From contig CAYYEZ010000051.1 in assembly GCA_964471225.1 (NCBI GenBank), positions 1 through 64,000 of the forward strand: DNA of 64,000 bases. Direction: 5' to 3'. Positions 1-9,100 of this stretch are shown piece after piece (the first letter of the stretch is position 1; each line of letters opens with the position of its first letter). The translations under genes and the position numbers were made by a program. The notes under the pieces were generated by a model. The model did not search any database. It was not told the origin of the DNA and saw only the letters and a program-made list of their open reading frames with translations. The stretch comes from JAGVJT01 sp964471225. GTDB taxonomy: Bacteria; Pseudomonadota; Gammaproteobacteria; Legionellales; Legionellaceae.

Positions 1-1
1 A

Positions 2-526
2 GTTTTTTTAGATTTGAAATTTCATGATATCCCCCATACCGTAGCACAGGCGTGTAAGGCTGCAGCTGAACTAGGTGTTTGGATGATCAATGTACATACC
101 TTAGGTGGCATGAGGATGCTTGAGGCGGCAAAACAAGCACTATTAGGTTATGCTATGCCACCGCTTTTGATTGGTGTAACTGTTTTAACCAGTCTGAATG
201 AGATTGATTTGGTTGAATTAGGTCTAACTAAATCATTAGATCAAACGACGATACAGTTAGCCATGATGGCGCACCATGCTGGTTTTGATGGTGTCGTCTG
301 CGCCGCATCGATGGCAGCAAAAATTAAAGCGCAATGTGGTGAGCATTTTCTTACGGTAACGCCTGGTATACGTTTGCCGGAGGATGCTATTCATGATCAA
401 CAACAAGTTTTTACCCCGCAAGGAGCTGTCGCTGCTGGGAGTGATTATTTAGTGATGGGGCGTTCTATTACCGAGGCAAGGCAGCCTCTTCAGCAAGTGA
501 ATACTATTTTGAATTTGATTTCATAA
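2..526 (+). CDS. pyrF: Orotidine 5'-phosphate decarboxylase, 5'-truncated by window edge
   Basis: Decarboxylates OMP to UMP, the last step of de novo pyrimidine synthesis, in the cytoplasm. The reading frame is open to the left edge, and the first visible codons give a DLKFHDIPHTV stretch. This is the family signature around the catalytic Lys/Asp (DxKxxDIPxT), so the N-terminal third lies outside the window. Further on are the TIM-barrel elements GVTVLTS, DGVVCAAS, TPGIR and the phosphate-binding loop around GSDYLVMGRSIT, which lead to a normal C-terminus. The stop overlaps the ATG of the next gene by one base (TAATG), so the two are probably co-transcribed and translationally coupled. Confidence 0.95.
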   Translation, partial: VFLDLKFHDIPHTVAQACKAAAELGVWMINVHTLGGMRMLEAAKQALLGYAMPPLLIGVTVLTSLNEIDLVELGLTKSLDQTTIQLAMMAHHAGFDGVVCAASMAAKIKAQCGEHFLTVTPGIRLPEDAIHDQQQVFTPQGAVAAGSDYLVMGRSITEARQPLQQVNTILNLIS

Positions 527-972
527 TGCATCGCGTTTGTGGTTTAACTCTTGTTGAGTTGATGAGTAGCGTCGCTATCTTGGGTTTATTGTTGTGTTTT
601 TGCGTGCCACTTTATCAGCAGCATCAATCCGTGACAAAGATGAAGTTTTTTGAAAAAGAGCTTGCGGCGATCTTGACCACAGCAAGGTTGCAGGCTTTTT
701 TGTTAGAGAAGTCACTATGTCTTGAGCCCCTGCGGTTAGGAACAAGCGGCACTTGGCTAGGGGGGATCCGTCTACGCGTCGAAGGCGATAAAAAAAATAT
801 CTTACATGAATGGTCTTGGCCAACAACACATGCGTCTGTTGCGTGGTTCGGATTTCGTTCTAAGCACTTCATTTCCATCAGTGCGTACCCAGAAAAACTC
901 GCGATGAACGGATATTTTCAAATAGGTCATCATCAAATTATTGTGAATCGATTCGGGCGTATTCGCTCCTAA
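526..972 (+). CDS. GspH/FimT-type minor pseudopilin, solitary
   Basis: A 148-residue type IV pilin-like protein. It starts with a six-residue basic leader ending in Gly, followed by LTLVELMSSVAILGLLL. This is a class III prepilin signal for a PilD/GspO peptidase, with Glu at position 5 of the mature protein. The rest has the size of GspH/FimT minor pseudopilins, which sit at pilus tips or in competence and secretion pseudopili. It follows pyrF with a one-base overlap, far from the gspF-K cluster at 17.5-21.7 kb and from pilC-pilD at the right end. It may serve type IV pili rather than type II secretion. FimT in other gammaproteobacteria binds DNA during uptake, but that role is not shown here. 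Confidence 0.85.
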   Translation: MHRVCGLTLVELMSSVAILGLLLCFCVPLYQQHQSVTKMKFFEKELAAILTTARLQAFLLEKSLCLEPLRLGTSGTWLGGIRLRVEGDKKNILHEWSWPTTHASVAWFGFRSKHFISISAYPEKLAMNGYFQIGHHQIIVNRFGRIRS

Positions 973-1127
973 ATGAGTTTAAGAAATAAGTCAGCCATGG
1001 CGTCTTCATCAATCAACAATTATTCGGCACACGCAAGACTATCAAGCAGGGAAATTTAAAAAATCCTCAGATAATTAGATAGCGCATCGTATCATTGTCC
1101 TACGTTTGCAGAGATTTGATAATTCTA
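973..1127. other. Intergenic, no feature recognised
   Basis: Together with 1128-1285 this makes a stretch of about 310 bases without an intact gene. The left part is AT-rich, has short broken frames on both strands, and shows neither a convincing hairpin-T terminator nor a promoter. Confidence 0.4.
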
Positions 1128-1262
1128 TTATTTAGTCTTCGTACGTTTTTTTGCGTGAGAGCTTCTTTCGTTTTCTTCATCATGCAGGCTTTCAAGGTTG
1201 ACAACTTTATCCCGGGGCGAAAAAATACTCATCATTGTGGTGCTACTGTATTCGTGAGAGAG
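1128..1262 (-). pseudogene. Possible displaced C-terminal tail of the TALE-like gene
   Basis: Just past the stop of the repeat protein, a different frame on the same strand is open for about 45 codons. Its end is strongly basic: SSHAKKRTKTK and then TAA at 1130-1128. It has an ATG-ATG at 1235-1230 but no good Shine-Dalgarno sequence, so it does not look like an independent gene. A Lys/Arg-rich tail resembles a nuclear localisation signal, which TAL effectors carry at their C-terminus. The inference is that a frameshift near 1280 separated it from the repeats. The frame is short and could be chance. Confidence 0.3.
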
Positions 1263-1285
1263 ACAGTACCGAGATCTTCAAGAAA

Positions 1286-1774
1286 TTATCTGAATGCTTG
1301 CCCGATTGCGCTACGAATCGCGCCTGAGCCGCCATTCCGCGATACCGTGGCAGTAATTGATTTTATGCTATACCCACTGGTTCGACGTTCTTGAAAATAT
1401 GTTTTTACTGCATAAATGTTTTTTGACCCACCATCGTGCCCTGCAATGGAGACAATCTGAGTAGCACTAAAACCTAAAGCTCGCAGTTCGGTGAAAGCCG
1501 CTTTCACCGCCTCGATGTTTTTCGACCCGCCATTGTGCCCTGCAATGGTTACAATTTGTTCATGGTTCAAGTGATAAGGTTCTATCAATAAGAGACTGCA
1601 GTTTTCTAGCACAGCGCAAACTCTATTTCTGGATGAGCTTCAAATAATGAGCTTATCCGCTTCTTGCACTGAAAATCTCAAGCTTATTAAGCTTGAGGCC
1701 TCAGAATCATAGCGCTCACGTGATATTTTGTATTTAATCAATTGCTCATCAAGTATTAGGTCGACGTTAGGCAT
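1286..1774 (-). pseudogene. TAL-effector-like repeat protein with in-frame TGA
   Basis: From the ATG at 1774 (leader AAAGGTG, four bases before it) the frame runs 162 codons to TAA at 1286, broken by one TGA at 1642-1640 (codon 45). Past the TGA come two full 33-residue repeats, at 1570-1472 and 1471-1373. They read LNHEQIVTIAGHNGGSKNI and FSATQIVSIAGHDGGSKNI followed by AVK and a second helix. A 28-residue third unit at 1372-1289 contains SRNGGSGAI. This is the TALE/BAT repeat pattern: IV-IA-G, a two-residue variable pair at positions 12-13, then GG, with AV at 21-22. The variable pairs are HN, HD and RN. In the canonical code HD reads C and HN reads G/A. A more degenerate 35-residue unit (1675-1571, starting FSVQEA and keeping AV at 21-22) precedes them, and the TGA falls at its position 12. 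Known family members bind DNA, one base per repeat; three repeats are very few. It is either a pseudogene, a shortened protein started at the GTG at 1612, or a recoded gene. Confidence 0.75.
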
Positions 1775-1793
1775 ACAGCACCTTTGGTTATGA

Positions 1794-1818
1794 GTGTGAA
1801 TTACTTAAGTAATCACAC
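1794..1818. promoter_or_regulatory. Palindrome in the leader of the TALE-like gene
   Basis: ATTACTTAAGTAAT at 1800-1813 is a perfect 14-bp palindrome. Flanking GTGTG and CACAC arms extend it, with one unpaired A. It lies between the promoter at 1871-1843 and the ATG at 1774, so it could be a repressor operator or a leader hairpin. Which of the two cannot be decided from the sequence. Confidence 0.55.
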
Positions 1819-1842
1819 CCCTTGGGCGTGTAACGTTTGACC

Positions 1843-1871
1843 ATTATACGCTTAAATAATACATGATTCAA
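1843..1871 (-). promoter_or_regulatory. Sigma-70 promoter for the TALE-like gene
   Basis: On the minus strand, TTGAAT at 1871-1866, a 17-bp spacer and a perfect TATAAT at 1848-1843. It would start transcription about 60 bases before the ATG at 1774. Confidence 0.6.
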
Positions 1872-1975
1872 TTTATATGATGCTCGCGCGCGATGAGAAA
1901 ATAATTGATTATCCGCAAGTTAGAGAGCCTGTTGTGCTGTATATGAGTCTTGAGGTAGATTATTTTGAACTTTAT

Positions 1976-4492
1976 TTAACTGATTCGACACAATGGTTTG
2001 AATTCACACATACCACATATTGATGCGCGTGTTGGCGCAGGATAGAAATCGCCTATTTTAAACTCTTCTGCAAGTGTGGTCAGTTGCGCATGCCAACGTG
2101 CTTGATGCGTGCTCCAGTGTTCATTTTCTTTGAGTTTTTGCATGCCAGAAATTGTATCACCATTAGTCAAACCAGCGCATTCAATTTTGCCATGACGAAG
2201 TTCAATAAACATCATGCCGTGTATTGATTCATCAAGGAGTGCATACAATAATAACTGAGGCTCTTCTGGGCGTTCCTCATTCCAAGGCTTTTGTGTAGGA
2301 AGGCGACTTTTGTAATCAATGACCCATTTTTCACCGGAGTCTAACAGGTCCATTCGGTCAAGCTTCACTCGAAAAGTTAGACCTGCGAGTGTGATTTCAG
2401 CATTTTTCTCTAAGGCTGAAATTTCAAAGTTTGGGCGTGTTTTTTCGAAATCAAGACAAGCCAAAATAAGTTGAGTTAGTCTCTTTTTTTCAAGTGTCTG
2501 TAAGAGTTCTGGATATGATGCGTCGTGTAACGCCATGAAAGGCTTTAAGGTGTCGGTAATTTTTTCTTCAACCAGCGCATATAGTGTATCTTTTGACATT
2601 CCCAAGAGTTGTTGCTGTGATTTTAGCTCTTGCCAAAGTTTCTCTAAAATGAGGTGAAGAATTTGGCCTCGTTCTTTTGGATTTAATCCTATTGAAAGCT
2701 CATTGTCTTTTTGAAGATGTAGACGGTGTGCAGCAAAAGCCCGGAATGGACATTTTGCTTGATTTGCAAGCAGAGCTGTTCCGCCACCCACTTTTTCATG
2801 AGGCTGCAGCGGTAGGTGATAATTTTCTTCAACGATCTCACGATGATGCACGGTTGAGCAGGGGATTGCCATATTTAAATAATGTGGAAGAGACGTTAAA
2901 AATGGGCTAGGAAGTGCCGGGCTATCTTGATTAAATCTAGCGTAACTAAAAACTTGCGAGCGACTGCCAGCAATCAATCGTTGAAAAGTCTGCGTTGCAT
3001 ATCGCATATCTCGTGCGTGATTCGCATGTGGCATATTTAAATTTTTCTGAATTGAGATGGGGATAAATGCTGAGCATTGGCCTTGTTGTGGGAAATTTTG
3101 ATCCGTCATATGCATGACCCAGATATGATCGAAAAGACATCCTGATGCCTCGAGTAATCCTAAAATGTGTATCGAAGTTTGCTTTTTCTCCGGTTGAAAA
3201 ATTGAGATATCTGCCAACTCACGCAGTGTTTCAAGTGCTTCTTTTTGAGTCATGGTGTTCGTTAGTAGCTGTAACGTTCGAAACTCATCAAAAAGCATAA
3301 TAAACCGTTGCAAGCATTGATAGCTGGTTGAGTCGAGCTCAATATCACCGGGAAATCCAAGCTGTTTTAAACGAAGCTCGAAATGAGATAACCATTCAGA
3401 AACAGAGGCTTTTGGGGGATAGGGCTTTAATTTTTGCAAATTTTTCTTGAGAGAAGAGTTAGGTAATTGCTCTAAAAAATAGGTCCAACTGAGCGTCTCC
3501 TCGACAAAAAATGATGCTTTTTGCATCCATTGTGCACGCTGATGTTGCTCTTGACGTGCTCCTTCAAGATAGATTGAAGTAAATAATAACTGACGTTGGT
3601 GAGATGAGATAGTTGTGAGATCTAACGTCAACCAAACCAATGCGTGTGCTGCAAGAGGATAGGATGAGAGGGGTTGACTGAAAGAAATATTAACATTCGG
3701 TTGGTCAAAAGTATGATGCATTAAGCGTGTTAGATATTGAGCCTCTTCCTCTAGTGCCGGGACAATAATCCCTAAGCGCTCATTTGCATGAGATTTAATC
3801 CATTCATTAAGTTGTAGATACTCATCATAAGTTTCCTCGACGCTGAGTTGATGTGTGATTGCCTCATGTGGTGTTAGGTCTGCTCTATTAACAGTGTAAC
3901 CGAGAGATATTAATTGCTCTTGTAGCGCAAGTTGTGCAGGTGTGTAATCATCAAAACAAAACCATACCCATGTTTTAGGGAGCGATAGATTAGCAAGATG
4001 TTGTTGTAAATAGGCAGAAAGATGGTATTCAGTTATCGCATTGAGCTTTTTAAGTTGATGCTCAATGTGATGTACCCAATGTGAAAATTGTAGGTGCTGT
4101 GGTGATTGCTGAAAAGCGTTGTCATTAAGATTCACGTTCCACTCATGGCTGAGCGACCATGCTTTAATTAATGCTTGCAGGAGACCTTCAGTCAGTGGCG
4201 GAGACTGTGTCGCATCAAGTGTTTCACGCCATAATCTTCGAAGATGAATGGTGCTGAGGAGCACTGGGTGTGCATATGTCGGGAGTTGCTGTTGTGCTTC
4301 GATAAATAGCATGCGCAGAAGTTCGTTATAGGCATATACGCGTGGTTTTTCAAGACAAGCCTCGGGATATTGGTTGGCAAAATGTACAAGCAACTCTCGA
4401 CTGAGTCGATTGTTAGGAGTAACAATCATCCCCCCTTTTTTTAGATGATCCAAAATGTGTTGATTGTGAGATATCGTTGTTGCAAGCGGCAT
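1976..4492 (-). CDS. PD-(D/E)XK nuclease family DNA repair protein
   Basis: An 838-residue protein of the gammaproteobacterial 'probable DNA repair' family related to AddB/RecB-type helicase-nucleases. The C-terminal nuclease core is visible: LDRMDLL, then VIDYKS (residues 724-729, with Asp726 and Lys728) and a following QLLLYAL helix. A Cys in QAKCPFRAFAAHRL plus the terminal triad C826-X2-C829-X5-C835 matches the iron-sulfur staple of AddB and Cas4 nucleases. The N-terminal part has the IVTPNNRLSRELLVHFA start seen in AddB-like proteins, in which the helicase ATP site is degenerate. Its ATG overlaps the stop of the upstream TPR gene (TAATG), so both are read from one transcript. Likely role: exonucleolytic processing of double-strand ends. 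Confidence 0.8.
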   Translation of the reverse strand: MPLATTISHNQHILDHLKKGGMIVTPNNRLSRELLVHFANQYPEACLEKPRVYAYNELLRMLFIEAQQQLPTYAHPVLLSTIHLRRLWRETLDATQSPPLTEGLLQALIKAWSLSHEWNVNLNDNAFQQSPQHLQFSHWVHHIEHQLKKLNAITEYHLSAYLQQHLANLSLPKTWVWFCFDDYTPAQLALQEQLISLGYTVNRADLTPHEAITHQLSVEETYDEYLQLNEWIKSHANERLGIIVPALEEEAQYLTRLMHHTFDQPNVNISFSQPLSSYPLAAHALVWLTLDLTTISSHQRQLLFTSIYLEGARQEQHQRAQWMQKASFFVEETLSWTYFLEQLPNSSLKKNLQKLKPYPPKASVSEWLSHFELRLKQLGFPGDIELDSTSYQCLQRFIMLFDEFRTLQLLTNTMTQKEALETLRELADISIFQPEKKQTSIHILGLLEASGCLFDHIWVMHMTDQNFPQQGQCSAFIPISIQKNLNMPHANHARDMRYATQTFQRLIAGSRSQVFSYARFNQDSPALPSPFLTSLPHYLNMAIPCSTVHHREIVEENYHLPLQPHEKVGGGTALLANQAKCPFRAFAAHRLHLQKDNELSIGLNPKERGQILHLILEKLWQELKSQQQLLGMSKDTLYALVEEKITDTLKPFMALHDASYPELLQTLEKKRLTQLILACLDFEKTRPNFEISALEKNAEITLAGLTFRVKLDRMDLLDSGEKWVIDYKSRLPTQKPWNEERPEEPQLLLYALLDESIHGMMFIELRHGKIECAGLTNGDTISGMQKLKENEHWSTHQARWHAQLTTLAEEFKIGDFYPAPTRASICGMCEFKPLCRIS

Positions 4493-6093
4493 TAAATATT
4501 TCCTTGTTGCAGTACAAAGAGCAAAACAGATAAATCTTCGCCTGCTTGTTGTCTTGAAATCGTTGTTTTTTCATACATGACACGCAGTTGATGTTGTTCA
4601 GCAAGGTTGTGAATATAAGTTGGGTGATGTGAAAAACGCGCAGTGTGTTGAAGTTGATAGGGTAGTGTATGACTGATTTCAATATTAAATATGAAGAGGC
4701 CTTGTGCCTTGAGTCGAGGTGATAAAGCCGAAAAAAGTGGCTTTAAATCACCGATATAAGGTAAAACATCTACACTTAAAACGAGATCATATTGTTCTGT
4801 TGAGTGTGTTAAAAAATCAACCAACTCAGCGCAAATGAGTGAGTCATAAAGCTCTTTTTTACCCGCCTCGTTCAGCATTTTTTCAGAAAGGTCGACGCCT
4901 GTTAGTCGCTGACTGATTTCACGTAAGCACACACCACTTAATCCTGTCCCACAGCCTAGATCTAGGCTGTGTTCGCTAGTGTAGCAGGGAATAAGTTGGT
5001 GTATGAGTTGGGAAATTGTTTGAGGGAGATGGTAATGCAGAGTTTGCTGTAAGTGCGTGTCATAATATAGCGCATAATTATCAAATAAATTTTTAGCATA
5101 TTCTGGGCAAGTTTCACTGTTCACTTGTCCTTCGAGTGCATTAAGCATATGCGTGCATGATGGATCTGAGGGGTTTTCTCGATGCGCTAGTTGAAGAAAT
5201 TGTTTTGCTTCAAGATGTTGATTTAGACGTGCGTTTATTGCTGACAAATTCATTAGTGTGGCAAAATGTTGAGGTGATTTTTTTAAGAGTGTTTTAAAGT
5301 GTAGCTGTGCTTTTTCAAGTTGCCCTAGTGCCATTTCAGCAACCCCTGCATTGTAAAGATATTCCTGATTGAACGGGTCATTTTCCAAGAGTATGGCATA
5401 ATGTGTGAGTGCATTTTCATAACGATCATGATGAATAAAAGTCGCCGCTAAGTTGTGACGTGCATCAACATTGCCTTCGTCATAAAGGAGTGCTTCTGTA
5501 AAATGATGGATCGCTTTTTGACCTTGTTGTTGTTTTAATGCAATAACGCCTAAGTTGATATGTGTGTCTGGATCATTCGGTCGAAGTGCGAGAGCTTGCT
5601 CAAAAGTGTCTTTCGCCTCTGCATACTCTTGTCTGTCCATTGCCAAAACGCCCAAATAAAAATAAGCTTGGGTGAAATCAGGGCATAATTCGATAACATT
5701 TTTAAATTGTGTTTGGGCTGGCTCTTTTTTTTGATAAGCTAGAAAAAGCAATCCTAAGTGGTAATGTGCAAGGGTGTAATCAGGAGCTAAGTGGAGTGCT
5801 TGTGTGTAGTGCGTCAGTGCGTTTGAGAACTGATCCTGCTCTGCATAAAGATTTCCAAGATTGTGATGTGCTTCTGGATACTGAGGGTTGAGCCGTACTG
5901 CTTCTTGATAATGTTTCTCAGCGTCACTAAGTGCGCCTATTTTTTTGTATATATTGGCTAAGTTGTTGTGAAGAGACGGATCTCGTGGTGTAAGACTTAA
6001 TGCTTTCTTTAAAAGCAAAAGTGCTTCGGGCATTTGGTTAGCCTCGATAGCAATAAGGCTTTGATGGATTAAATGTTCGAGATCGTTTGACAT
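4492..6093 (-). CDS. TPR-repeat protein with C-terminal SAM methyltransferase domain
   Basis: 533 residues in two parts. Residues 1 to about 320 are a row of about nine 34-residue tetratricopeptide repeats, for example AEKHYQEAVRLNPQYPEAHHNLGNLY. From about 376 a class I methyltransferase fold begins with motif I LDLGCGTGLSG and motif II TGVDLSEKML, followed by YDLVLSVDVLPYIGDL. This architecture is common in proteobacteria, and the methylated substrate is usually unknown. The TPR part probably recruits it. It is the first gene of a two-gene run with the nuclease. The 77-bp gap to the divergent NACHT gene must hold promoters for both directions. Confidence 0.8.
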   Translation of the reverse strand: MSNDLEHLIHQSLIAIEANQMPEALLLLKKALSLTPRDPSLHNNLANIYKKIGALSDAEKHYQEAVRLNPQYPEAHHNLGNLYAEQDQFSNALTHYTQALHLAPDYTLAHYHLGLLFLAYQKKEPAQTQFKNVIELCPDFTQAYFYLGVLAMDRQEYAEAKDTFEQALALRPNDPDTHINLGVIALKQQQGQKAIHHFTEALLYDEGNVDARHNLAATFIHHDRYENALTHYAILLENDPFNQEYLYNAGVAEMALGQLEKAQLHFKTLLKKSPQHFATLMNLSAINARLNQHLEAKQFLQLAHRENPSDPSCTHMLNALEGQVNSETCPEYAKNLFDNYALYYDTHLQQTLHYHLPQTISQLIHQLIPCYTSEHSLDLGCGTGLSGVCLREISQRLTGVDLSEKMLNEAGKKELYDSLICAELVDFLTHSTEQYDLVLSVDVLPYIGDLKPLFSALSPRLKAQGLFIFNIEISHTLPYQLQHTARFSHHPTYIHNLAEQHQLRVMYEKTTISRQQAGEDLSVLLFVLQQGNI

Positions 6094-6170
6094 AAAATCA
6101 TCTGAGTCGTAATGAATGACATGAGTTTACAATATATTGCTGTCTCTGTGTTATTTTTCAAGGAGTGAAG

Positions 6171-9100
6171 ATGACCCCACGACAACAGATGTGTTTTGAT
6201 ATTTTGATGTATCACTTTGATAAAGCACTTGATGAGTTGATGACCTTTGATGGTGATTTGGATAAATGGTTAGATCAGTTAGATAAAAAATTAGATCAGA
6301 CCGCGACTGTCGTAGATACTGTTGCTGCCGGAGCGACTTTAGGCGTGATGTTGATGCCTCTAACAGGCGGCACGAGTCTTGCCGTGACAGCGGTATGCGA
6401 GACAATAGCTGCAACAATTACCATCGGCAAAGCATTAAATGGATGTGTACGTGCATTGCTCTCAGAAAGTGATAAACCACCGGTTTCTCCGCAATGTGAG
6501 GCAGCGCTTGCGTCATTCAAAACTTCGACTCGGGTTGGCATGACGATGGTGTCTCACGCGATAGTGATCTACTACGGTCACATCGTCAATGAAGTCATGG
6601 AGGAGTGCAGTCTTCCAACTTTTGCGAGCTATGGCGCTTCTCGTGTTTTAAAAAGACTCAAGGCAGAATTAAAACAGCAATTAAAAACATATAAAGATCC
6701 TACGTCCCCGATGAAAGTGATGTTGGTACCAGAGGTCTTTATTGATTATTTACTACAAAGTGTGACGTTGTCGCAACGCTCAGAAAAAATCATGTTGAAT
6801 CCCAAGTATTGTCCTGCAAATTGGATGGGATCAAGAGAGATGCCTGTTAAATGGGCGTTTAGCCGAAGTCGACTTGCCTTGCCAGTGAAGCCATTATCTC
6901 CTGTGATCAACTCTGCTTTAGAGCTTGGTTTTTATGGCTCAAAGAATGAGGGGCATTTTTTATCTAATGGTACTCTTGAGTGTTATGGTTATGTGATGCT
7001 ACAACGATTTTGTGATCGAACATCTGCACTTCAAATTAATCATCGACGTTATGAGTCATATCAGATTGAAGAGACTGCCGAAAGGGATGCGAGAGAGCAT
7101 CTGACACTTTATTTGGCTGTTTCTAAGCAGCAGGTGATGAGTTATTTAGCTCAAAACAGAGCGTTGCTGGAAAACAAAAATCCACCTTTGTCGCTCAATA
7201 AGTTTTTAACACAAAATTATGGTATCAGTGTCATCGCGGTGATTCATGAAGATGTGCTAAGTGGTCTTGACCTTTCTTGTGGAGATTTTTCGAGTGTTTT
7301 CGGTGCCAGTAATGTGGTTATCCAGAATAGTAATCTGTGTGGATCAAAATGGAATGGTGCATTTCTGCCCCACTCGATTATTCAGTATGTAAATATGGAT
7401 GAAAATACCTCTTTCAGAGATGCGTTTCTAGAGTTTTCAGAGTTTAACAATGTTGTTTTGACGGGTGATTGGTCAAATACGCGAATTAATTTTTCTAGAC
7501 TCAATGATTGTAGGATCTCTACGCGTATGCTGGATAAAACGACTAACTGGTCTTGGGTGACAAAAAATAATGTGATGATGGACGATGAGCGAGACCAAAT
7601 TATTGCATTATCGACTGCAGCAGCAACAGTCATTGTTGATACAAAAATCCAAGAAAGTGAGTTGAAAATTGAAGCGCAGCTATCACAGAAACTGAGAGAA
7701 ATCGAACAGTCTGCTCTGGCTGTTCGTGAGCGTGAGAGAGCGAAGGAAGAAGCACTACTTAGATGGCGTGACGAACAAAAACGTCTAGAGGTCAAACAAG
7801 CGCAAGTTGCTCAAGATATTTTTAATCAGCTCTATGCATTAAGAAATCAACCTGAGATAGACTTAATGCTTAAAGTGAATGAGCGCTTCAAGGCACTTTA
7901 TAAGTTTGTTATTGCTCAGCCTCATGTCGATTTATGGATTAAAGTGGGTAATGAACCACAAACAAATATGTCGAGATTTGTCTCTGATTTGAGGGAAAGT
8001 GAATCACCTTTTACTGCTGCTGTGATTGAAGGCGCCTTAGGCTCAGGGAAAACAACGGATATCTCTAGTGCACTCGTAAGTCTTAAGACCGATACGGACA
8101 TTGACGATATTGACGTTTTAGATGGTGAACGTTTGAGTACCCAAAAACAGGATGAGTGGGTGCTTGAACTTTTTTCACTTTGGAAGATTCGAGATTTCAC
8201 TGAAAGTGACTTGTTGACGGCTTGTTTAAATAAAAATGGGTATGTGACAACTCAGGAAATCGAGCTTTTAAAGACCAAGCCGTGCCTTTTTGTTTTGGAT
8301 GGTCTTGAAGATTGTCAGGTGAATATTAATCAGCATGCCATTTTGGACGAAATTTATCGACGTCATCAAGACTGGAAGAAGCTTGTTATTATTGTGACTG
8401 TAACCAGTGAGTATAGAAAAAAGAATCCGTCCTTTTATGAGCGTATGGGCTATGGTAGTTTTACAGCTTTACCAGAAGACGCAAGAGTACAAGTATTACC
8501 CTTCACTAAAAGTCAGATTGATGCTTATTTTAGATTATATTTTCCAAAACAATTTTCATTAGAAGATCCTGGGTTTGCTGAAAAATTCCCGGTAAAAGAA
8601 ATTTACCGCATGGCGAGAAGCCCAATTATGGCGCATATTATTTGCGAGGTTTTTTCCGGAAAGCAAATAGGTAGTGTGCCTCAAACGCCGATACAATTCT
8701 GTAACGCATTTATTCAATTATGGTATTTGAGTATCCAAGAGAAAGCAAAAAATAATAACTTATCTCTGATTTCGATAGATATTCAGGATTTCATTAAAAC
8801 TATTGCTTTTGAGATGTTCAGGCAAAAGCAGCCTTTTATTGATAGACCTTTTGAGTCAGAGAGAGGCTTTTTCCAAGATCGTTTGGAGTTGCAGCAGGCT
8901 GCAACGATGTTAGCCATGCTTTTTACCGATCCGCAATGCAAAAAGGCAGGAACATTGATGCCCTTATCTGTCGAAATTGTCGAGGGTAAAAATCGATATA
9001 AATTTATTCATAAACTTATTCATTTTTTTGCATTAGCAATGAAGCTTATTGATACGTTAGAGCACGAGTCTTTGGCGGTATGTATTGATTCATGGAATCA

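Noticed and set aside
1095..1394. Plus-strand frame of 99 codons over the TALE-like region
   Set aside because: It is antisense to the repeat protein, has no Shine-Dalgarno and no recognisable product; the repeat pattern is on the minus strand.
1640..1642. TGA of the TALE-like gene as selenocysteine
   Set aside because: No hairpin of SECIS type was recognised right after the codon, no sel genes are in the window, and a TALE repeat has no use for selenocysteine at that position.
4413..4682. Minus-strand frame across the nuclease/TPR junction
   Set aside because: Out of frame with both real genes, which themselves abut with a TAATG overlap.
6165..6170. GTG 6165 as start of the NACHT gene
   Set aside because: It overlaps the AAGGAG ribosome-binding site that serves the ATG at 6171.
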